Below, piece by piece: positions 57,118 to 64,000 of a stretch of 64,000 bases of DNA (position 1 is its first letter; each line of letters opens with the position of its first letter). The stretch is from Melieria omissa (lineage: Eukaryota > Arthropoda > Insecta > Diptera > Ulidiidae). Under the pieces are notes generated by a model that ran no database searches, had not been told where the DNA came from, and was given only the letters and a program-made list of their open reading frames with translations. Location: positions 44,909,264 through 44,973,263 of the forward strand of contig OZ020269.1 in NCBI GenBank assembly GCA_963971225.1, read 5' to 3'. A program made the translations under genes and the position numbers.

Positions 57118-58577
57118 ACCTACTCCGATGCTCTCACCAAATACAATAAAGAGATTAAGAAAGCCAGGAGGGAATCTTTTAGACGCTTCTGCGAGGACGT
57201 GAACGACGCGAACTCAGGCTGTAGGCTGCAAAAGATTCTGTCAACCGATAAACCATGTCCGATTGGATCCTTGTCTAACGAACAGGGTGAACTCACAAAT
57301 AGTGCGCAGGATACATTAGCCCTGCTCACTAAAGTCCACTTTCCGGGATCAGAAATAATAGACGACCCCGACCATAATAACTATAGCGGCTGGCAGTCAC
57401 ACTGCCCCAGTAGGGATGATTGGAGATTGGCCAATCTCATCTGCAAACGTTCGATTGTAGAATGGGCGATAGGAACGTTCTCCCCGTACAAGGCGGCGGG
57501 AAAGGATAAAATCTTCCCGGCGCTGTTACAAAGAGGACCAGACAGTCTGTTGCCCATTCTTTCGAAAATATACACATGCAGTTTGGCGCTTGGCTACGTT
57601 CCGGAGGTGTGGGGAACAGTGAATGTTGTCTACCTTCCTAAAGCCGGAAAGTCAAGCAAAAACGATCCAAAGTCCTTCAGGCCTATAAGCTTGATGTCAT
57701 GTGTACTTAAGGGTATGGAGAAGGTAATAGAGAGATACCTCAGAGACGAAGTCCTTATCCGAAATCCTCTAAGTGCACACCAACATGCTTACCGAAAAGG
57801 CAGGTCTACGGAAACAGCCCTATCTGCCCTGGTCAGCAAAATCGAAAAATCCCTTGACGAGAAAGAAATCTGTTTAGTAAATTTCCTAGCCATAGAGGGG
57901 GCTTTCAACAACACCACCTATGAAGCTATAGGTTCGGCTTTAGAGGTATTTCAAGTGCCGACTGCACTTATAAGGGGATCTCCACGATGCTCAAAAGCAG
58001 ACTAATAGAGTCCGACTTAAATGGCATCAAGATCCTAGCCAGAACGGTCCAGGGCTGTCCCCAGGGGGGCGTACTATCTCCTCTACTCTGGTCCATGGTC
58101 CTCACACAAACCTCACATAAATCGTACTATTCAGAAGGCGGGCAACGCTCTCTGGACTTGTAAACGAATCTGTGGCAAAAACTGGGGAACGAAACCGATA
58201 TGGCTTCAAAAACTCTACACCCTAGTCATCCTCCCCATTATCACCTATGGGGCGATAGTATGGTGGAAAAAAACCACAGAGAAAACGACTGTGAACAGAC
58301 TGGTACGGTTGCAAAGAGTAATTAACTCCTGCATCACTGGCTGCCTTCGCACGACGCCAACAGCTGCCCTCAATGTACTATTGGGAGTTTTGCCGTTGGA
58401 CCTAACCGTACAAATGAATGCGGTCATTAGTACATATAGACTGATGCATAGTGGATTCATACTACAGGATCTACATGCAAGCGGTCACCGCTCCATTGTT
58501 AAGGAACGGAGGCGAGACGGAAGCTTTTGGTTGCCTCTTGACTCAATGCCTCCGCGACACATCTTTGACAGGAAATA

Positions 58578-59144
58578 AAGCGTGATCCATTTCGAGGTTC
58601 CCTACTTTTTTAAAGAAAAAAACACAGAAAATTAAAATTTAACGGGGAATGTTTATTATCATTCGAAAGAACATTCTTTGGCATTTATTTTTTGAAGATT
58701 ATCTCTTTCAAATGTTGGCCGCGGCTACGTCTCAGATGGTCCATCCGTTGAGTCCAATTTTCGATGACTCGTTCGAGCATTTCGACTGGTAACTGGCGAA
58801 TGACACGCGTGATGTTTTGCTCCAAGGCCTGAATCGAAGCGGGTTTATCCGTATAGACTTAAGACTTTACTTATCCCCACAGAAAAAAGTCTAACGGTGT
58901 GATATCACACGATCTTCGTGGCCAATCGACCGGCCCATTACGTGAAATTAGCTGTTCTCACCGGCATCATTTTTGAAGAAATATGGACCGATGAACGATT
59001 TGTAAACGTTTTTCAGGCGTAAGTCTTTCCATGATGAAATGCCAAACAATACTGAACAAAAATAATATGACAGCTTGACACGACTCACGCGTGATCTGTC
59101 AAAAAAAGGTTATTGAAAAAAGTACCTCTAGTTGGATCACCCTT
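58578..59144 (-). mobile_element. Internally deleted mariner-type element
   Basis: Flanked by TA (58576-58577, 59145-59146) with related ends AAGCGTGATCC and, complemented, AAGGGTGATCC. On the minus strand it encodes the C-terminal part of a transposase (RSCDITPLDFFLWG, then SIQALEQNITRVIRQLPVEM and RSRGQHLKEIIFKK) with two in-frame stops. Removal joins the LINE as DRKYKTHIPNRIDWDNS in frame. Non-autonomous and decayed. Confidence 0.82.
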
Positions 59145-59700
59145 TATAAGACACATATTCCTAACAGAATAGACTGGGACAATTCAAAAATCAGTCTTAC
59201 CTGTGATGACATTATCTGGTACACTGATGGATCCAAGACTGGAGAAGGCACAGGATCTGGGATATATAGTTCCAGTACCCAAATGTCAGGCAGCCTTGGT
59301 AGTTTGGCAACCGCCTTCCAAGCGGAAGTCTGTGCTATCAATCAGTGTGCCAGAGAAATTCTGAACCTTCACCCTCATCGGAAAAGGATTATCATAATGT
59401 CAGACAGCCAGGCCGCAATAAGAGCCTTGCACGCGTCGACATTTACCTCTAAGTAGGTATGGGAGACAGCTAATCTTCTCCAACAACTGTCAACAGGGAA
59501 TCGAGTAATAATACACTGGATTCCAGCACATTGCGGCTATGACGGTAATGAGGATGATCTCGCAAGAATTAAAATGTTCTTTGAGAAAATAGGAGGAAAT
59601 AGTCTCTTCCAGTACTGAACTCGGGCAAGGCACAATAGTTCAAAATGACCGCAGTGCCATAGACAGCCAATGTCTAGCCCCAACCAATCTTAATCTTAAT
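59145..59700 (+). pseudogene. LOA-type LINE RNase H domain
   Basis: RNase H that removes template RNA: IIWYTDGSKTGEGTGSGIY (first Asp), ATAFQAEVCAINQCAREIL (Glu), IIIMSDSQAAIRAL (Asp), then a TAG at 59455-59457. The same frame continues with VIIHWIPAHCGYDGNEDDLAR, the fourth acidic region. Another stop follows near 59617. RNase H after reverse transcriptase is what supports the LOA/I-group call. Confidence 0.8.
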
Positions 59701-59922
59701 CTTAATTGCATTTTTGCACAGAATTTTTGGGGTTTTCTTAGTTGGAGTTTTTTCTTTCAAATTTCATCAAAATCATAAAATTCTGAGACCACACATTTTC
59801 TGAATTTTGTCTATGGAACGAATCACTGTGCAGCGAGGTGAAAAGTTATTATAGTTTTGGTTTCACTGTGTTCATAGGTGGAAAATAGAAAGCTGTGAAA
59901 TTGGAAAATAAATTTAAATTAA
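59701..59922. other. No gene seen; upstream of the Myb/SANT-like relic
   Basis: Possible 5' flank of the gene relic that starts at 59923. No promoter motif is convincing. Confidence 0.35.
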
Positions 59923-60129
59923 ATGTCTACTAGGAAGTAAGTATTCTTTACAAATTCCACTGATTTGATTATTTAATATTTATTATGTTGCAAGCAGGGC
60001 CGGATTAACAGGTAGGCAGAATAGGCAGTTGCCCGAAAAATGAAAAAGACTTCGAAAATTTTCTTACAAACATAAAATTCTAGAGAGTGAAGGAAAAATA
60101 TAATCAGAACTGAAAATAAATTTTACTCA

Positions 60130-60275
60130 AATAAATAAAACTCAATTAACCGCATTCAAAAGGCGACGACCGACGAACTAGACAAGGTTCCTAAAAAGGA
60201 CATTTCCGACTCATTTGACAAATTGTATGAGCGTGCAAAGAAGTGTATCGAAGTGAAAGGAGAGTATATTGAATA
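60130..60275 (+). pseudogene. Possible mariner transposase C-terminus inside hAT
   Basis: The frame reads NRIQKATTDELDKVPKKDIS, DSFDKLYERAKKCIEVKGEY IE and two stops. This resembles the C-terminal end of mariner-type transposases (tryptophan-rich helix, then KCIE-KGEY). No terminal repeats were found around it. Short and uncertain. Confidence 0.35.
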
Positions 60276-60890
60276 ATAAAAAATAATTATCTCAAAATGT
60301 ACGCTGGTTGTTTTTATTTTGAAAAATTTCGGTTATTTTTGGAACAGAGGGTGTAGAAGCCTTCAAGCGGAAATTTCAACTAGAATGATGAATTTAATGA
60401 TGGATGACAAATATATGAGTGTATCATTTATAAGCACAGCGACACGTCTTGTTTTCTCAACTTTCACTTTAACCCTTTCGTGCCCGAATTTTACCCTGTG
60501 TCTCGATATTACTTTTTGGTATTTAAAACATGACACACTTGCCTAAGAAGTGTGCACACGACATTTGAAGTCGCCACGCCTCTTTGTTAGAGTTCTAGAG
60601 CTAGTTTACTTTTGAAGAATTTTAGCTTAAAACGGGTTAAATAAATTTTGTATCAATATGTTTTAAATACAGAAAACTTATTTAATATATATGGAAAAAT
60701 ACAAAATTATCACTTTTTAAATTTATTTAACCATTATTAAAGAAACAGGGTTTTGATGAAACGCGCCCAATTCGTAGACTTCAATTAGAACACAAACTTT
60801 TCCTGATATTATTGCAAATGATTGGAAATTATTTGGGGATAACAGTAAAATTTTTGTAATTTGGTTTGAATTCACTTCTAAAAAAAAAAA

Positions 60891-61306
60891 CCAAACCTGT
60901 CTACAATGGTTGGTGATGATTCTCTAAATACTTCCATTACAGATTTTTTTCAAATTTAGCCCTCGTTTTCGATTTACTCATTAAATTAATTTTCTTTTAA
61001 AGCATGCTTTTGATCACGTAATATTGGTCCTTTTTTTTGAACAAAAGACTAGTTGTGTCCTCTTATTAACCTGATCACGTTTCTGGAATAAAATAGGTCA
61101 AAAACTGCACAGGAAAAAATTTGAAATAGCGGTCAATGAGTCCTTTTTTTATATTCTCTAACCTTGAAAAAACATTCAGAGAAAAGAAAACGGAAAATGA
61201 CAGAAAACCGGAAAGCCGGTCGAATAAATAGACCTAACATTAAAAAAAATTTGTAAAGAAAGTATTCAGGGGGTCATTACCAACCATTCTAGACAGGTTT
61301 CGTTTT
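60891..61306. mobile_element. Short TIR element inside hAT
   Basis: AAACCTGTCTACAATGGTTG at about 60893 is inverted at about 61278-61300 (complement AAACCTGTCTAGAATGGTTG). It delimits about 415 bp with no coding potential. A miniature inverted-repeat element of unknown family. Confidence 0.6.
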
Positions 61307-61369
61307 TTGTAATTTTCAAAATTATTTTTAGGCACACAGTGTAATCGATAATAATAATTTTTGGTTTTT

Positions 61370-63304
61370 ATTCACAGGGTCTGTCTATTGTTTTTATTGC
61401 AAGCTGTTTCTGCCACCCGACCACTCGATAAAACTTTCTCGTGAAGGATGTGATGACTGGAAAAACATAGGAAGTCGTTTACAACAGCATGAAAAAAATC
61501 CAAAACATCGGGAGTGTTTGCTGATTTACCGGCAAAAACGAAAGGACGAAAATAAGCTGCCAGAACTACTCGAGAATGAACTACGAAGTGAAAAAAAATA
61601 CTGGCGCGACGTTTTAAAACGGGTAGTTGCTGCCATTACCACATTAGCAGAGCGAGGTTTGTCATTCAGAGGTTCGAATGAGCAATTCGGGGTGCCGGAC
61701 AACGGAAATTATCTAGGGTTACTTGAACTCGTTGCGAAATTTGATCCTTTTTTGCAAGGTCATATTGCTAGATACGGCAATGCTGGGACAGGTGTAACTT
61801 CTTATTTATCGAAGACGATCTGCGAGGAGTTCATTAACATTGTGGGTAAAAAAGTCAAATCATACATTTTAAAAGAGGTTACTTCGGCTAGGTATTTTAG
61901 CTTATCTGTCGATTCGACTCCTGATGTATCGCATGTTGATCAATTGTCTATTATTTTAAGATATGTTTCTCCGAACGATTTTCAACCAGTCGAAAGGTTT
62001 ATAACTTTTCTTCAGTTGGAAGGTCATACAGGTGAAAGTCTAGCGAATCAAACTTTAAAGTTTCTTACTGAAGACTGTGGGTTAGATATTCAAAATTGTA
62101 GAGGACAATCATATGACAACGCATTAAACATGTCCGGAAAGTATAATGGTGTGCAAGCAAGAATATTGAGTTTGAATGAGAATGCGATCTATGTTCCCTG
62201 TTCCGCGCATTCCCTTAATTTGGTTGGAGAGCATGCTGTGAAGTGCTGTTTTTATGCAGTCGATTTTTTCGCCATTATGCAGACATTATATAATTTTTTT
62301 TCCGCTTCCACCTATCGTTGGGCGTATTAAAAAATAAAATAAACAATGAGAAAACTTTGAAGACATTGTCAACTACACGCTGGGAAGCACATTCGAATGC
62401 GACGAATGCAGTTTACGATTCATTTGATATCATATTAGAGGCTCTAGAAATCATTGCTGATGATGAATCACAAAATACTGATACTCGTTATGAGGCGACG
62501 TGTATCGCGAATAAAATGCAAAAATTCGAATTTGGTTTCATGTTGATTTTATGGATCTCTATTTTGACTGCTATGCGTTCAGTGAGTAAGTCATTGCAAA
62601 GTGAAAAAGCAGATTTGCAAACGTGTGCTTTTTTGTACGGATCGTTAGAAGAGAGTTTAGTTTCATTCCGTGAAAAGTTCAATGATTTCGAGGAAAAAAC
62701 AAAACAATTATTACCTGGTGTAGGTTATACAGAAATCGTAAAACGTACTCGTCGTAGAAAAATTTTCGAAAGAATTTTTGCTTTCCTCGAAATCATCGAC
62801 AATCTTCACAGTGAAATCAAACGACGTGCGAAAGTGTATATGGAAGTTTCAGAGAGATTTGCATTTATCATCAACTTTTCTCTAAGTGATGGAGACCTCC
62901 ACGAAGCTATAAATAACTTAGTTCGTTTTTATTCTAGAGATTTGGAAGAATTTTTCATTGAAATGAAACAATTCCAAAGTTACGTGAACTCCAGATACAC
63001 TGATGCACAAAAAACTCATAGTCATTTGTATAAGATTCTAATGGAAGATCAATTAGCCGATGTATTTCCTAACACAGAAATAGCTCTTCGGATTTTTTTA
63101 ACATTAATGATCACAAATTGTTCTGCCGAACGATCCTTCTAACAATAAATAAGAATCAAAGCTGCTGAAAGAGCTACAACGCGACAAGAGCGACTCGAGA
63201 TGTTAGGTATACTTTGCATTGAGTCAGATTTATTGAACAAAATCGATATTGATGATATAATTTATTACTTTGCCGAAAACAAATGTGGAAAACGACATGT
63301 TTAA
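61370..63304 (+). pseudogene. hAT transposase, frameshift and late stops
   Basis: Cut-and-paste transposase. The frame opens after a splice-acceptor-like TTTTTATTCACAG with the zinc finger CFYCKLF and DDWKNIGSRLQQHEKNPKH. It continues in 61518-62330: YLSKTICEEFINIVGKKVKS, FSLSVDSTPDVSHVDQLSI (catalytic Asp), LDIQNCRGQSYDNALNMSGK (second acidic region) and VPCSAHSLNLVGEHA. A one-base shift at about 62322 moves to the frame of TTRWEAHSNATNAVYDSFD and ends at NCSAERSF, the hAT dimerisation motif. Two stops (63140, 63146) precede the remaining tail RATTRQERLEMLGILCIESD. An upstream exon is possible. Confidence 0.85.
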
Positions 63305-63593
63305 AATGTAGATAGTAATTTTATTGATATTATTACATTGTGACAATAAAATTGTTATGCAATATATAAGTTTGTATTTTTTAATCGAAAAAAGAAGGGA
63401 ACGGACGTGAAAAAAAGGGCCCCCAAATTGATGGTTGCCTAGGGCCCCGTTGAGGGTTAATCCGGCCCTGGTTGCAAGGTTAGGGCGAACTAAGCAGGAG
63501 CAGCTGAAATTTTGTCTGCAGTTTTTGAGGGACCATTCCGAGCTGCAAGCTGGGAAAAACCGCCCCAATGCACCGCGCATTGTCAAAAATTAA

Positions 63594-64000
63594 TGTGAGC
63601 AGATGGCGGGCCACTTCAACGCTATGAGGGGGGGCGAGATATAAGAAAGGATAACTTTTGAGTGTGAGCCATTCACAACGGTTTTGAAAAACGGGAATTT
63701 TTTACAAAAATGCTTTCCTGCATAGCAAACGGGTCGCTTTCGTCTTCCAAAGGCCTCAAGAGCCTTCTCCTTTTCTTTTTTTAGCCCGAGCGACCGCACA
63801 CGCTAATAATAGCTGCTCTTCTATTTGCAGAAAATGAAATTAGCTGAAATGTTTAGACATTTTGAATATCAATTGCTTCCTTACAACTATTTTTGCGCTT
63901 ATCAGCTCCTCCTGCGTGCGTGACAACTTCTCTAACAAGTGTAAAATTAGGAGCTTTTAAAAAATTATGAGAATACGAAAAACTAATAACACAGAGCAAC
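63594..64000. other. No further gene recognised
   Basis: Beyond the Myb/SANT-like exon fragment nothing is identifiable. A 69-codon minus frame at 63590-63799 lies antisense to it and is not called. Confidence 0.4.

Larger units (their letters stand above)
54040..58577 (+). pseudogene. LOA-type LINE ORF2, endonuclease and reverse transcriptase, interrupted
   Basis: Endonuclease from 54040: MKIVQINLHRAQAASAVLAR, ALVQEPWTS, CDANAHHTIWGS and EEPSCSDHRHIRFRLG. The frame is cut at DNDWQTYSD-type NNDWQTYSD (55008) by the SINE and resumes at 57130. Reverse transcriptase: SPYKAAGKDKIFPALLQRG, LPKAGKSSKNDPKSFRPISL, HQHAYRKGRSTETALSALVS, and motif A partly changed (FLAIEGAFNNT, where an Asp is expected at the Ala). 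After GCPQGGVLSPLLWSMVL a deletion at about 58100 removes the YADD box and joins AGNALWTCKRICGKNWGTKP. Both the motif A change and the deletion abolish activity. Confidence 0.8.
52414..59700 (+). mobile_element. LOA/I-group LINE, copy 2, carrying three insertions
   Basis: The 5' UTR starts near 52414 (GGCGGTCTTCTGCCTACC). ORF1, endonuclease, reverse transcriptase, C-terminal region and RNase H follow in order to about 59700, where repeats of ATCTTA close the element. It was interrupted by a SINE at 55009-57117 (itself carrying a foldback) and by a mariner derivative at 58578-59144. In both cases removing the insert restores the LINE reading frame. An internal deletion in the reverse transcriptase removes the catalytic box. 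Confidence 0.83.
59995..63470 (+). mobile_element. hAT transposon, complete with 8-bp target duplication
   Basis: 3476 bp with ends CAGGGCCGGATTAAC and its complement, flanked by GTTGCAAG (59987-59994, 63471-63478). The target duplication, the CAGGG ends and a BED/TTF-finger DUF4371-type transposase place it in the hAT superfamily (ZMYM1/Tip100-like). The 5' third is non-coding and holds other small inserts. Confidence 0.92.
59923..63593 (+). pseudogene. Myb/SANT-like gene relic with an intron holding a hAT
   Basis: Exon 1 is ATG TCT ACT AGG AA (59923-59936) followed by donor GTAAGT. The original intron was 58 nt, ending TTATTATGTTGCAAG. Exon 2 starts at 63479. Joined, the frame reads MSTRKLGRTKQEQLKFCLQF LRDHSELQAGKNRPNAPRIV KN and meets TAA at 63591. 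Past it the frame gives CEQMAGHFNAMRGG, where W-E-Q-M-A would be expected. The pattern is that of the Myb/SANT-like DNA-binding proteins of Harbinger elements and of their domesticated relatives. The stop and Trp-to-Cys change suggest decay. The hAT insertion duplicated the acceptor GTTGCAAG, so splicing could have survived. Confidence 0.6.

Noticed and set aside
60470..60645. Possible TTAA element inside hAT (TTAACCCTTTCGTGCCCG ... ACGGGTTAA)
   Set aside because: Only about ten terminal bases match as inverted repeats and no palindromic box occurs at the expected distances.

Overview
The window is eukaryotic, AT-rich, repeat-dense DNA, almost certainly from a fly. Pointers are very short introns (about 56-60 nt), an O-GlcNAc transferase exon and an eIF3i relic that both look dipteran, and a mobile-element set typical of brachyceran flies: irritans-type mariner, R1- and LOA-type LINEs, Helitrons, Ty3/Gypsy and BEL/Pao elements, piggyBac-like TTAA elements, hAT, Harbinger, Transib and a tRNA-derived SINE. 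A tephritid-like fly is a guess. Nothing bacterial (operons, CRISPR arrays) is present.

Layout. 0-3.4 kb: a Transib (RAG1-related) transposon on the minus strand with one in-frame stop. 3.4-6.3 kb: fragments of mariner, Helitron repeats and a Tc1-like element. 6.5-11.05 kb: an R1-type LINE (minus) split by a nearly intact mariner. 11.1-13.16 kb: nested piggyBac-like elements and a solo LTR. 13.4-16.0 kb: a decayed eIF3i copy (plus) with a second R1-type LINE at one of its splice donors. 17.5-21.0 kb: LOA-type LINE copy 1, a Helitron helicase scrap and a SINE. 21.2-25.3 kb: a long inverted repeat split by a young internally deleted Gypsy element. 27.0-32.4 kb: a decayed BEL/Pao element carrying a SINE and a complete non-autonomous Helitron. 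33.5-39.4 kb: Helitron relic carrying two Harbinger elements (one with a TTAA element inside) and a Jockey/CR1-like LINE. 39.4-47 kb: small relics, a TTAA element, a second Helitron with a solo LTR, a foldback and an unclassified ORF family. 47.5 kb: one exon of the O-GlcNAc transferase gene (minus). 48.4-51.0 kb: SINE, an unclassified terminal-inverted-repeat element and piggyBac-like copy 2. 52.4-59.7 kb: LOA-type LINE copy 2 with a SINE, a 1.76 kb foldback inside the SINE tail and a mariner derivative. 59.9-63.6 kb: a complete hAT transposon inserted at the splice acceptor of a small Myb/SANT-like gene relic.

How it fits together. Only the O-GlcNAc transferase exon looks like functioning host coding sequence, so most of the window may be its introns and flanks. 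The rest is a layered record of insertions. Many can be ordered because target-site duplications are intact and removing the insert restores the older reading frame. The most informative observations are: several TTAA-flanked families sharing one asymmetric arrangement of palindromic boxes; the hAT and LINE insertions at splice sites; two long foldbacks able to make hairpin RNA; and the internally deleted Gypsy element with nearly identical LTRs.
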